Position numbers and translations under genes: made by a program. A stretch of 64,000 nt of DNA from Caulobacter segnis (GTDB taxonomy: Bacteria > Pseudomonadota > Alphaproteobacteria > Caulobacterales > Caulobacteraceae): assembly GCF_019931575.1 (NCBI RefSeq), contig NZ_CP082923.1:5022001-5086000 (forward strand), given 5' to 3'. The notes below the pieces were generated by a model. That model ran no database searches. It was given only the letters and a program-made list of their open reading frames with translations, and had not been told where the DNA came from. Positions 12,158 to 20,590 of this stretch are shown here, in pieces; position 1 is the stretch's first letter; each line of letters begins with the position of its first letter.

Positions 12158-13336
12158 ATGGTTTCCTCTTCCGAAGTCTTGTCCGATCGCGCGATCGATC
12201 TGCTGGCCAAGCTGGTGGCGTTCGACACCACCTCGCGTCGCTCGAACCTGGAGCTGATCCAGTGGGTCGAGGGCTACCTGGCCCATCTCGACATCCCCTC
12301 GCGCCGCGTGCCCAACGCCGACGGCACCAAGTCGAACCTGATGGCGACCATCGGCCCGGCGGTCGAGGGTGGGGTGGTGCTTTCGGGCCATACCGACGTC
12401 GTGCCGGTCGACGGCCAGCCCTGGTCCAGCGACCCCTGGGTGCTGACCGAGCGGGACGGGCGGCTCTATGGCCGGGGAACCTGCGACATGAAGGGCTTCC
12501 TGGCCCTGGCCCTGGCCGCCGCCCCGGACCTGGCCCAGGCCACGCTCAGCAAGCCCGTGCACCTGGCCTTCTCCTATGACGAGGAGGTCGGCTGCCTGGG
12601 GGCGCCGGACATGATCGAGGTGATCGCCACCGACCTGCCGCGTCCGGCCCTGGTGGTGGTCGGCGAGCCCACCGACATGGTCGCCGTGCGCGGCCACAAG
12701 GGCATCGCCACCTTCACGGTCACCGTCACCGGCCGCGAAGCCCATTCCAGCCTCACGCACCTGGGCGTTTCGGCCAACACGATGGCGATCAAGCTGATGG
12801 CGATGTTGGTCGCGCTGTCGGAAAAGCTCGAGCGCGACGCCGATCCAGCCTCGCCGTTCACGCCCAAGGGCGCAACCCTGACCGTCGGCATGGTCCATGG
12901 CGGCACGGCCGGCAACATCCTGGCCCGCGAGTGCAAGTTCCTGTTCGACCTGCGCACCCCAGCCGGCCAGGACCCGATGGCGCTGCTGGCCGACTTCTTC
13001 GCCGCCGCAGACGCCATGGACGCCGAGATCAAGGCCAAGGCGCCCGAGGGCGGGGTCAAGGTCGAGCGCCGCTCGCTGACCCCGGCCTTCGCGCCCGAGG
13101 AGGACGGTGTCGCCGAGACATTCGCGCGACGCCTGGCCGGCGACAACGGCCCGGCCCGGGTCGTGCCCTACGCCGCCGAGGCCGGGCAGTTCCAGGGCGC
13201 GGGCTTCTCGACCGTGATCTGCGGCCCCGGTTCGATCGACCAGGCCCACCAGCCGGACGAATATGTCGAGATCAGCCAGATGCAGCGCGGCGCGGCCTTC
13301 ATGCGCCGGCTGATCGAGGATCTGTCGGTCTCCTAG
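12158..13336 (+). CDS. argE: Acetylornithine deacetylase
   Basis: A 392-residue M20-family metallopeptidase-like enzyme that removes acetate from N-acetylornithine in arginine synthesis. Metal-binding motifs are SGHTDVVPVDG and GTCDMKG, the catalytic Glu is in YDEEVGCLG, and the dimerisation domain follows (GREAHSSLTHLGVSAN). The C-terminus carries the GPGSIDQAHQPDEYV motif that is distinctive for ArgE. Its TAG stop overlaps the TAG stop of the opposite glycosyltransferase gene within one CTAG (13333-13336). Confidence 0.94.
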   Translation: MVSSSEVLSDRAIDLLAKLVAFDTTSRRSNLELIQWVEGYLAHLDIPSRRVPNADGTKSNLMATIGPAVEGGVVLSGHTDVVPVDGQPWSSDPWVLTERDGRLYGRGTCDMKGFLALALAAAPDLAQATLSKPVHLAFSYDEEVGCLGAPDMIEVIATDLPRPALVVVGEPTDMVAVRGHKGIATFTVTVTGREAHSSLTHLGVSANTMAIKLMAMLVALSEKLERDADPASPFTPKGATLTVGMVHGGTAGNILARECKFLFDLRTPAGQDPMALLADFFAAADAMDAEIKAKAPEGGVKVERRSLTPAFAPEEDGVAETFARRLAGDNGPARVVPYAAEAGQFQGAGFSTVICGPGSIDQAHQPDEYVEISQMQRGAAFMRRLIEDLSVS

Positions 13337-14370
13337 AGTCCCCGCGCCTTGCGGATCACGAAGCGGCGGCCGATGAACGCGGCCGGATCGATCGACATCA
13401 CCCGCAGGATCGCCCCGGGCGAGGCCTTCCGCTTGGCCTGGATGGCGCGACGGTCGGCCAGGACCTGGTCGAAGTCCTCGCGCTTCAGCGCCGCCTTGAT
13501 CCCCCGGATGGCCGGCGCGACGTCGCCGCGCCGCCAGTGCAGCAGCAAGAGGCCCGCCGTCACCGCCACATGCAGCGGCAGGGTGACCGGAAACAGCCAG
13601 CCCGGCGTGTTCTTGACGAAGGTCCAGACCCGGTTGCGCGAGCCGTGGAAGATCGAGAAGTCCGAGCGCACGCCGGTGCTGGCCGAGCCGACGTGGGCGA
13701 CCTTGGCCCTGGGCAGCAGCAGGGTCGGCTGGCCGTAGAGGCGCAGGCGATAACCCAAGTCGACGTCCTCGCAGTAGCAGAAATAGCGCTCGTCGAAGCC
13801 GCCGACGTCCAGGAACAGCTGGCGGTCGATCAGCATGGCCGCGCCGCAGGCCGAGAACACCTCGCCCTCGGGCAGGACTGACGGGATCTTGCGGCCATAC
13901 CCGCCCCGAAACGGTATGCCCGCGCTGGTGACGTTGTCGCCGGCCCCGTCCAGCAGACCCGGCCGGTCGGCCGACAGCTGCAGCGAGGCGAAGCTCTTCA
14001 CGGTCGGATGGCGCTCGACCCCGGCCATGAGCTCGGCCAGCCACTCCGGCTCGGCATAGGCGTCGGGATTGAGCAGGACCAGCCAGCGGCCCTTGGCGCG
14101 GCGGGCGGCCAGGTTGTTGCCGGCCGCGAAGCCCAGGTTCTCCCCCGCCTCGACGAAATCGACCCACGGATGGGCCTTGGCCGCCGCCTGCGGCGCGCCG
14201 TCGGTCGAGGCGTTGTCGATCAGGATAGTCTCGAAGCCACGAAAGGTCTGGGCGGCGAGACGCGCCAGGCACGGCTCCAGGGTAGGACCGCTCTGGTAGG
14301 AGACGATGATGACGGTCACCGCCGGGGCCCCATTCTCCTGGCTCTTGTTTTCGGTCGCTTCAGGCGGCAT
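13333..14370 (-). CDS. Family 2 glycosyltransferase, rhamnosyltransferase-like
   Basis: A 345-residue GT-A fold glycosyltransferase. It has the nucleotide-sugar motif VTVIIVSYQSG, then ILIDNASTDGAPQ, AAGNNLAARRAKG, the DXD-like region LLNPDAYAEPEW, and the acceptor-side segment CEDVDLGYRLR. A hydrophobic segment near residues 240-260 (VTLPLHVAVTAGLLLL) may attach it to the membrane. This subgroup (WbbL/RfbF-like) often transfers rhamnose onto polysaccharide, and rfbC starts 38 bases away on the other strand, so a dTDP-rhamnose donor is a reasonable inference. The acceptor is unknown. Confidence 0.85.
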   Translation of the reverse strand: MPPEATENKSQENGAPAVTVIIVSYQSGPTLEPCLARLAAQTFRGFETILIDNASTDGAPQAAAKAHPWVDFVEAGENLGFAAGNNLAARRAKGRWLVLLNPDAYAEPEWLAELMAGVERHPTVKSFASLQLSADRPGLLDGAGDNVTSAGIPFRGGYGRKIPSVLPEGEVFSACGAAMLIDRQLFLDVGGFDERYFCYCEDVDLGYRLRLYGQPTLLLPRAKVAHVGSASTGVRSDFSIFHGSRNRVWTFVKNTPGWLFPVTLPLHVAVTAGLLLLHWRRGDVAPAIRGIKAALKREDFDQVLADRRAIQAKRKASPGAILRVMSIDPAAFIGRRFVIRKARGL

Positions 14371-14407
14371 CGGTGGCCAGTTCGTTTCTCAAATCAAAGT
14401 ACGCGTC

Positions 14408-14971
14408 ATGAAGATCACGCCGCTGGCGATCCCCGAAGTGCTGCTTATCACGCCCGCGCGCCATGGCGATGAGCGGGGCTGGTTTTCCGAGACCTTCCGC
14501 CAGTCGGCGCTGGAGGAAGCGGGTTTCAAGGCCGGGTTCGTGCAGGATAACCACGTCCGCTCGACGACGCGCGGCATCCAGCGCGGCCTGCACTACCAGA
14601 AGCCGCCGCACGCCCAAGACAAGCTCTTGCGCTGCGTGGTCGGGGCGATCTTCGACGTGGCGGTCGATATCCGGAAGGGCTCGCCGACCTACGGCCAGTG
14701 GGTCGGGGCCGAGCTGTCGGCCGACAACCGCCAGCAGCTGCTGGTCCCCAAGGGCTTCGCCCACGGCTACGTCACCCTGACCGATGCCTGCGAGGTGCTC
14801 TACAAGGTCACCGACTACTACGCCCCGGCGGCCGAAGGCGCGGTGCGCTGGAGCGACCCGGCCATCGGCATCGACTGGCCGATCCCAGTGACCGAGATCA
14901 CCGCCAACGACCGCGACAACGCCGCGCCGCTGCTGGCCGAGATCGACTCGCCGTTCACCTACGAAGGCTGA
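14408..14971 (+). CDS. rfbC: dTDP-4-dehydrorhamnose 3,5-epimerase
   Basis: A 187-residue cupin-fold epimerase that acts between RfbB and RfbD in dTDP-L-rhamnose synthesis. Visible motifs are DERGWFSETF, the substrate-binding QDNHVRS, GIQRGLHYQ with the catalytic His, VAVDIRKGSPTYGQW and PKGFAHGY. It starts at the ATG at 14408; upstream in-frame codons overlap the divergent glycosyltransferase gene and are not homologous. The alpha/beta hydrolase gene follows after 2 bases and is probably co-transcribed. Confidence 0.95.
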   Translation: MKITPLAIPEVLLITPARHGDERGWFSETFRQSALEEAGFKAGFVQDNHVRSTTRGIQRGLHYQKPPHAQDKLLRCVVGAIFDVAVDIRKGSPTYGQWVGAELSADNRQQLLVPKGFAHGYVTLTDACEVLYKVTDYYAPAAEGAVRWSDPAIGIDWPIPVTEITANDRDNAAPLLAEIDSPFTYEG

Positions 14972-14973
14972 TC

Positions 14974-15873
14974 ATGAGCTTCACCGACTTCTTCTGGACC
15001 TCGCCCGAAGGCCTGCCGCTGCACGCGCGGGACTACGCTCCAATCGGGGACGCCCAGAAGCTGCCGGTGATCTGCATCCATGGCCTGACCCGCAACGCCC
15101 GCGACTTCGAGGACCTGGCGCCGCGCATCGCCGCCATGGGCCGCCGGGTGTTGGCGGTCGACGTACGCGGCCGGGGCCTGTCGGCCCCCGATCCTAACCC
15201 GATGAACTACCATCCCGGGACCTACGCCGCCGACATCACGGCTCTGCTGGCGGCGGCCCGGATCGAGAAGGCGGTGTTCGTCGGCACTAGCATGGGCGGG
15301 CTGATCACCATGGTGCTGACCTCGATCCAGCCCGAGGCGATCGCGGCGGCGGTGCTGAACGACGTTGGCCCCGAACTGTCGCCCGTGGGTCTGGCCCGCA
15401 TCGCCGGCTATACGGGCGTGGCCAGCCGGTTCGAGACATGGGACGACGCCGTCGCCTATGCCAGGGCGATCAACGCGGCCGCCTTCCCGAGCTACGGCCC
15501 CGAGGACTGGGACGTCTTCGCCCGCCGGCTGTTCGACGAGCAGGACGGCGGCTACGTCCTAGCCTACGACCCGGACATCTCGGCCCCGATCAAGGCCGCC
15601 GCCGAAGCCGCGGCGAAAACCCAAGCCCAAGGCGGCGCGGCCCTGGCTCCGCCGGACATGTATCCGCTGTTCCGGGCCCTGGCGAAGGACCGTCCTCTGC
15701 TGCTGGTGCGCGGCGGGATCTCGGACCTGATCGACCCCGCCATCGCCGAGCGCATGCGCGCGGCCGCGCCCCACATGGCCTACGCCGAGGTCCCCGGCGT
15801 CGGGCACGCGCCGATGCTGGTGGAGCCGGAAGCCTGGGCCGCCATAGAAAACCTGCTGGAGACCGCGCCCTAA
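14974..15873 (+). CDS. Alpha/beta hydrolase
   Basis: A 299-residue alpha/beta-hydrolase-fold protein. The oxyanion loop is CIHGLTRNARDF, the nucleophile elbow is VGTSMGG (Ser), an acidic residue lies in GGISDLIDP, and the catalytic His is in VPGVGHAPML. The substrate cannot be told from sequence; relatives act on esters or lactones. It begins 2 bases after rfbC, which implies co-transcription but not a shared pathway. Confidence 0.88.
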   Translation: MSFTDFFWTSPEGLPLHARDYAPIGDAQKLPVICIHGLTRNARDFEDLAPRIAAMGRRVLAVDVRGRGLSAPDPNPMNYHPGTYAADITALLAAARIEKAVFVGTSMGGLITMVLTSIQPEAIAAAVLNDVGPELSPVGLARIAGYTGVASRFETWDDAVAYARAINAAAFPSYGPEDWDVFARRLFDEQDGGYVLAYDPDISAPIKAAAEAAAKTQAQGGAALAPPDMYPLFRALAKDRPLLLVRGGISDLIDPAIAERMRAAAPHMAYAEVPGVGHAPMLVEPEAWAAIENLLETAP

Positions 15874-15949
15874 AGGGGTGTGCCCGGATGGCTCGGCCGT
15901 GCTAGACGCCCGCCACGGCTCGTTTCTCGCCGCGACAGAGTGCTGACCG

Positions 15950-17152
15950 ATGACCCTCGACCTCGCCGCCATCCAAGCCGCCGCCGGCCGCCTGAAGGGT
16001 CAGATCGAGCGCACGCCCTGCCGCCACTCCAAGACCCTCTCGAAGATCACCGGCGCCGAGGTGTGGGTGAAGTTCGAGAACCTGCAGTTCACCGCCGCCT
16101 ACAAGGAGCGCGGCGCGCTGAACAAGCTGATGCTGCTGTCGGAAGCCGAGAAGGCCAAGGGCGTCATCGCCGCCAGCGCCGGCAATCACGCGCAAGGGCT
16201 GGCCTATCACGGCGCCCGCCTGGGCGTGCCCGTCACCATCGTCATGCCCCGCACCACGCCGTTCGTGAAGGTGCAGCACACCCGCGACTTCGGCGCGACC
16301 GTGATCATCGAGGGCGAGACCTATGACGACGCCAACACCCACGCCCGCAAGCTGCGCGACGAGCAGGGCCTGACCTTCGTCCATCCGTTCGACGACTACG
16401 ACATCATGGCCGGCCAGGGCACGATCGCCCTGGAGATGCTGGAGGACGCGCCGGACCTGGAGGTCCTGCCCGTGCCGATCGGCGGCGGCGGCCTGATCAG
16501 CGGCGTGGCCACGGCGGCCAAGGCCCTGAAGCCCGACATCCGCATCATCGGCTGCGAGCCGGCCATGTACCCGTCCTTCACCGCCCGCATGCGCGGCGTC
16601 GCGGCCCACTGCGGCGGCCAGACCATTGCTGAGGGCGTGGCGGTCAAGCAGGTCGGCGACCTGACCTACGGCGTGGTGCGCCCGCTGATCGACGACGTGC
16701 TGCTGCTGGAAGAGCCGCACCTGGAGCAGGCCGTCTCGCTGTACTGCAATGTCGAGAAGACCATCGCCGAGGGCGCCGGCGCGGCCTCTCTGGCGGCGCT
16801 GCTGGCCTATCCGGAACGCTTCCGGGGCAAGAAGTGCGGCCTGATCCTGTGCGGCGGCAATATCGACACCCGCCTGCTGGCCTCGGTCCTGACCCGCGAA
16901 CTGGTCCGCGCCCAGCGCCTGGCCTCCCTGCGGATCATCGGCGACGACCGCCCGGGCCTGCTGTCGACCGTGGCCAGCGTGATCGGCGCGATGGGCGCCA
17001 ACATCATCGAGGTCAACCACAACCGCCTGGCCCTGGACGTCCCGGCCAAGGGCGCGGAATTCGACATCACCATCGAGACCCGCGACGCTCAGCACACCCA
17101 GGAGGTCATGGACGCCCTGCGCGAGAGCGGCTACCCGCCGCGGGTCGTCTAA
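15950..17152 (+). CDS. ilvA: Threonine ammonia-lyase with C-terminal ACT domain
   Basis: A 400-residue PLP enzyme that deaminates threonine to 2-oxobutyrate. The PLP lysine is in TAAYKERGA (about residue 50), the Gly-rich phosphate loop is PIGGGGLISG, and SAGNHAQGLAYH is the substrate region. Residues about 325-400 form a single ACT domain (LRIIGDDRPGLLSTVASVIG). One ACT domain and about 400 residues match the shorter TdcB-like/IlvA form found in alphaproteobacteria rather than the 510-residue E. coli IlvA with two ACT-like domains. Regulation by isoleucine is possible but not shown. Confidence 0.92.
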   Translation: MTLDLAAIQAAAGRLKGQIERTPCRHSKTLSKITGAEVWVKFENLQFTAAYKERGALNKLMLLSEAEKAKGVIAASAGNHAQGLAYHGARLGVPVTIVMPRTTPFVKVQHTRDFGATVIIEGETYDDANTHARKLRDEQGLTFVHPFDDYDIMAGQGTIALEMLEDAPDLEVLPVPIGGGGLISGVATAAKALKPDIRIIGCEPAMYPSFTARMRGVAAHCGGQTIAEGVAVKQVGDLTYGVVRPLIDDVLLLEEPHLEQAVSLYCNVEKTIAEGAGAASLAALLAYPERFRGKKCGLILCGGNIDTRLLASVLTRELVRAQRLASLRIIGDDRPGLLSTVASVIGAMGANIIEVNHNRLALDVPAKGAEFDITIETRDAQHTQEVMDALRESGYPPRVV

Positions 17153-17155
17153 ACC

Positions 17156-17653
17156 TTACTGTTTCGGCTTGCCCGGTCCGATCCGGTTCACGTCCAAGAG
17201 CTCGATGCGGAAGATCATCACGCTGTTGGCCGGGATCGGGCCCTTGTCCTGGGCGCCATAGCCCAGGGCCGGCGGCACATAGAGGATCCACTCGTCCCCG
17301 GCCTTCATGCGCTGCAAGGCGATGATCCAGGCCGGCACCAGGCCATCCAGCGGGAACACCGCCGGCACGCCGCGCTCATAGCTGCTGTCAAACACCGTGC
17401 CGTCCAGCAGCTTGCCCTCGTAGTGGACCTTGACCTCGTCGGCCTTGGTCGGGTGCATGCCGCCGTTCGGCCCTTCGCGCACCACCCGGTACTGCACGCC
17501 TTCCGGCAGGGTGACGACGCCGGGCTCCTTGGCGTTCTTGGCCATGAAGGCGTCGGCGACGGTCAGGTTCTCCTGCGCCTTCTTGCTGGGACCGCAGGCG
17601 GCCAGGGTCAGGCCGGCGGCGGCGAGGGTGAAGAGCAGGGCGCGGCGATGCAT
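17156..17653 (-). CDS. FKBP-type peptidyl-prolyl isomerase lipoprotein
   Basis: A 165-residue protein. The N-terminal signal ends in the lipobox LAAC (Cys about 20), so it should be lipid-anchored. Residues about 70-155 form an FKBP domain: DEVKVHYEGKLLDGTVFDSSY, then MKAGDEWILYVPPALGYG and NSVMIFRIELLDV. FKBP enzymes speed proline isomerisation in folding; here the site would be the periplasm. The stop lies 3 bases from the ilvA stop on the other strand. Confidence 0.92.
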   Translation of the reverse strand: MHRRALLFTLAAAGLTLAACGPSKKAQENLTVADAFMAKNAKEPGVVTLPEGVQYRVVREGPNGGMHPTKADEVKVHYEGKLLDGTVFDSSYERGVPAVFPLDGLVPAWIIALQRMKAGDEWILYVPPALGYGAQDKGPIPANSVMIFRIELLDVNRIGPGKPKQ

Positions 17654-17766
17654 GAAAAAACCTCGAACAACCAGACCGCTCAGCTAGCACGGACCGCCCG
17701 GGATTCCATCTCCGGACGAACACGTTGTCGCGGGCGAACAATTTTCACGGAACAGTGGTGGCTTTC

Positions 17767-17795
17767 GGTGGAAACGTTTTCTAGAAACGACCACC
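17767..17795. promoter_or_regulatory. Imperfect palindrome upstream of galU
   Basis: The 29 bases hold nested inverted arms: GGTGG (17767-17771) with CCACC (17791-17795), and CGTTT (17775-17779) with AAACG (17785-17789), centred on a perfect TTTCTAGAAA. It lies 22 bases before the galU ATG. It could be an operator or a leader hairpin; there is no T-run to make it a terminator. Confidence 0.4.
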
Positions 17796-17816
17796 CAATA
17801 CTCAGACGAGACGCCC

Positions 17817-18692
17817 ATGAAACCCGTTCGTAAAGCCGTCCTTCCCGTCGCCGGTCTCGGCACCCGTGTGCTGCCGGGCACCAAGACCACGCCGAAGGAA
17901 CTGCTGAACGTGGTCGACCGGCCGATCCTGTCGTACATCGTCGAGGAAGGCCGCAAGGCGGGCATCGAGCACTTCGTCTTCGTCACCGGCCGCTCCAAGG
18001 GCGCGATCGAGGACTATTTCGACCACCAGATCGAGCTGGAAAGCCAGCTGGAGGCCAAGGGCAAGCTTGATATCCTCAAGCAGCTGCGGGACGAACTGCC
18101 CAAGCCCGGCGAGATGAGCTTCGTGCGCCAGATGGCCCCGCTGGGCCTGGGCCACGCGGTATGGTGCGCCCGCGACATCATCGGTGACGAGCCATTCGCG
18201 GTCATGCTGCCCGACGTCATCGTCGACGCCGATCCTTCGGCGCTGGGCCAGCTGATCGAGGTCTATGACAAGGTCGGCGGCGGCAACGTCATCGGCGTCG
18301 AGGAAGTCCCCGAGAGCGAGACCCACAAGTACGGCATCGTCGCCCCGGGCGAAGTGAACGGCCGCCTGGCCACCATGACCGGCATGGTCGAGAAGCCGGC
18401 CAAGGGCACGGCCCCCTCGAACTGGTCGATCGCCGGCCGCTACATCCTGCAGCCCGAGATCTTCGGCCTGCTGGCCAGCCAGGAGAAGGGCGCGGGCAAC
18501 GAGATCCAGCTGACGGACTCGATGGCCAAGCTGATGACCCAGCAGAAGTTCCACGCCTATGTCTACGAAGGCGCCACCCACGACTGCGGCGACAAGATCG
18601 GCCTGCTGAAGGCCAATGTCGCCCTGGCCCTGAAGCGTCCCGACCTGGGCGCGGCGGCCCGCGCGGCCGTGGAAGCGGCCCTGAAGGCCTAG
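17817..18692 (+). CDS. galU: UTP-glucose-1-phosphate uridylyltransferase
   Basis: A 291-residue nucleotidyltransferase that makes UDP-glucose for envelope polysaccharides. It has the N-terminal loop PVAGLGTRVLPGTKTTPKE, then VDRPILSYIVEE, PLGLGHAVWCAR and VMLPDVIVD. The length and motifs fit bacterial GalU. Its TAG stop shares the CTAG at 18689-18692 with the queG stop on the opposite strand. Confidence 0.95.
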   Translation: MKPVRKAVLPVAGLGTRVLPGTKTTPKELLNVVDRPILSYIVEEGRKAGIEHFVFVTGRSKGAIEDYFDHQIELESQLEAKGKLDILKQLRDELPKPGEMSFVRQMAPLGLGHAVWCARDIIGDEPFAVMLPDVIVDADPSALGQLIEVYDKVGGGNVIGVEEVPESETHKYGIVAPGEVNGRLATMTGMVEKPAKGTAPSNWSIAGRYILQPEIFGLLASQEKGAGNEIQLTDSMAKLMTQQKFHAYVYEGATHDCGDKIGLLKANVALALKRPDLGAAARAAVEAALKA

Positions 18693-19807
18693 GCCCATTC
18701 GGCGAGGACGACGTCGTCGTCCTCGTTCGCCTTGAGGGCCTGCGCCGCTTCGCCCATGAGACGGCGCGCGGCCCAGACGGCCGCGCCGCGCACCACCGGC
18801 GCGGGGTCGGCCAGAAGCGGCTGGACCACCGTCATGAGACCGGCGTCGCCGCTGTTGCCGATCGCGTAGAGCACGTTGCGCACGAAGCGGTCGCGGCCGA
18901 TCCGCTTGATCGGGTTCTTCGAGAACAGAGTCCGAAATTCGGCGTCATCCAACACCGCCAGCTCGGCCAGCGACGGCTGCCGCAGGCCCTCGCGCGCCTG
19001 CAGCTTGGCCTCGTTCGACAGCGAGGCGAACTTGTTCCACGGGCACACCGCCAGGCAATCGTCGCAGCCGTAGATCCGGTTGCCCAGGGCCGGCCGGAAC
19101 TCGGCCGGGATCGGCCCGGCGAGCTCGATGGTCAGGTACGAGATGCACCGCCGCGCATCCAGCTGCCGCGGGGCCGGGAAGGCCTTGGTCGGGCAGATGT
19201 CGAGGCAGGCGCTGCACCGGCCGCAATGGTCGACCTCGGCCTCGTCCGGCGGCAGGTCCAGGGTGGTCAGCACGCTGCCCAGGAACAGCCACGAGCCGAA
19301 CTGGCGCGAGACCAGATTGGTGTGCTTGCCCTGCCAGCCCAGGCCGGCCCGCTGGGCCAGGGGCTTTTCCATCAGCGGCGCGGTGTCGACGAAGACCTTC
19401 ACGTCCTGACCGAACCGGCGGTGCATCCAGCCGGCCAGCACCTTCAGACGCTTCTTGATCACGTCGTGATAGTCGTCGCCCTGGGCGTAGACCGAGATGG
19501 CCGCGCCGCTCTTTGCCGCCAGCTGCTCCAGCGGATCGATGTCGGGGCCATAGTTGACGCCCAGCACCACCGCCGACCTGGCCTCGGTCCACATGGCCGT
19601 GGGGTGAGAACGCCGGTCCAGCGTCTCCTCCATCCAGCCCATGTCGCCGTGCCGCTCGGCCTCGACGAATTCGCGCAGCCATTCGCCGTTCGGCCAGGCG
19701 GCCGCCGCGTCGGCGAAGCCGCAGGTCGAGAACCCCAGGGTCAGGGCCTCGGCGCGGATCTCGTCCTTGATCGCGTCTGGCGAAAGGTCAGAAATCGAGG
19801 TCGTCAT
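18689..19807 (-). CDS. queG: Epoxyqueuosine reductase
   Basis: A 372-residue cobalamin- and iron-sulfur-dependent enzyme that reduces epoxyqueuosine to queuosine in tRNA, the last step of the pathway. It shows the family N-terminus (GFSTCGFADAA), two 4Fe-4S clusters in CGRCSACLDICPTKAF and CDDCLAVCPWNKF, and a C-terminal HEAT-like repeat segment (about residues 300-360). The ATG at 19807 lies inside the fzlA coding sequence (20-base overlap), so the two genes are co-transcribed. Confidence 0.94.
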   Translation of the reverse strand: MTTSISDLSPDAIKDEIRAEALTLGFSTCGFADAAAAWPNGEWLREFVEAERHGDMGWMEETLDRRSHPTAMWTEARSAVVLGVNYGPDIDPLEQLAAKSGAAISVYAQGDDYHDVIKKRLKVLAGWMHRRFGQDVKVFVDTAPLMEKPLAQRAGLGWQGKHTNLVSRQFGSWLFLGSVLTTLDLPPDEAEVDHCGRCSACLDICPTKAFPAPRQLDARRCISYLTIELAGPIPAEFRPALGNRIYGCDDCLAVCPWNKFASLSNEAKLQAREGLRQPSLAELAVLDDAEFRTLFSKNPIKRIGRDRFVRNVLYAIGNSGDAGLMTVVQPLLADPAPVVRGAAVWAARRLMGEAAQALKANEDDDVVLAEWA

Positions 19808-20474
19808 AATGCGCGGCCGGCGCGAGGCCGGGCCAGCGGTCGGCCAGGATCGGGCGGAAGGCCGGCCTCGACTTCAGCTTCATGTACCAGGTCTTGGCCG
19901 TCGGGAAGTCCTTCCACGGCACGTCGCCGAAATAGTCGATGACGGAAAGGTGCGCGGCGGCGGCGAAGTCGGCCAGGCTCATGCGGCGACCGGCCAGCCA
20001 GTCGCGGGTCTGCAGCAGGCCGTCGACATAGCCCAGGTGCATGCGCAACGCCTCACGGCCCTGGCGCAGGGCGGCCAGGTCCGGCGCGCCCATCCGCAGC
20101 AGGCGCTTCTCCATCTTCTCGTGCAGCAGGAAGCCGTTGACCTCGTTGTCGAACTTGCGGTCGAACCACTGCAGCAGGCGACGCGCCTCGGCGCGCTCGC
20201 CGGCGTCGCGGCCCAAGAGCGGCGGCTCAGTCTCCGTCTCCTCGATGTGCTCGAGAATGGCCCGCGTCTCGCAGACCACCAGGTTGCGCTGGTTGCGGGT
20301 CTCGACCAGCACTGGCGGCAGGCCCGAAGGGTTCAGCGCGGTGAACTCGGGCGGCATCTCCCAGTAGCGGACCTGGATCTCGACGAACGGCAGCCGCTTT
20401 TCGCCCAGCGCCAGACGCACCTGTCGCGAGGCGGGGTCGAGGGGGAAATGGTGGAGGGTGCGTTCGACGCTCAT
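19788..20474 (-). CDS. fzlA: FtsZ-binding GST-fold division protein FzlA
   Basis: A 228-residue GST-family protein: an N-terminal thioredoxin-like part (FPLDPASRQVRLALGEK, NPSGLPPVLVE, CETRAILEHIEE) and a helical C-terminal part (WLAGRRMSLADFAAAAHLSV). The Caulobacter FzlA protein binds FtsZ filaments, is essential, and needs its extreme C-terminus; published work uses a D227K mutant. Here residue 227 is Asp, within the terminal YDDLDF, which supports the assignment. This rests on family knowledge, not on a search. The start of queG overlaps its end. Catalytic GST activity is not expected. Confidence 0.8.
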   Translation of the reverse strand: MSVERTLHHFPLDPASRQVRLALGEKRLPFVEIQVRYWEMPPEFTALNPSGLPPVLVETRNQRNLVVCETRAILEHIEETETEPPLLGRDAGERAEARRLLQWFDRKFDNEVNGFLLHEKMEKRLLRMGAPDLAALRQGREALRMHLGYVDGLLQTRDWLAGRRMSLADFAAAAHLSVIDYFGDVPWKDFPTAKTWYMKLKSRPAFRPILADRWPGLAPAAHYDDLDF

Positions 20475-20590
20475 GCCCAGGTGCGCTCAGGCTGCATCGA
20501 AAGAGCGATGCGCCGCTTTGCTTAACAAGAGATTGCCGAACGGCGTTTAGCCTGGAAATCCAGGCTTTTGCGCGGCGCTTTTACTCAGAG

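Noticed and set aside
12065-14272. A 735-codon minus-strand open frame across argE and the glycosyltransferase
   Set aside because: It is an out-of-frame shadow made possible by high GC; both real genes have clear family motifs.
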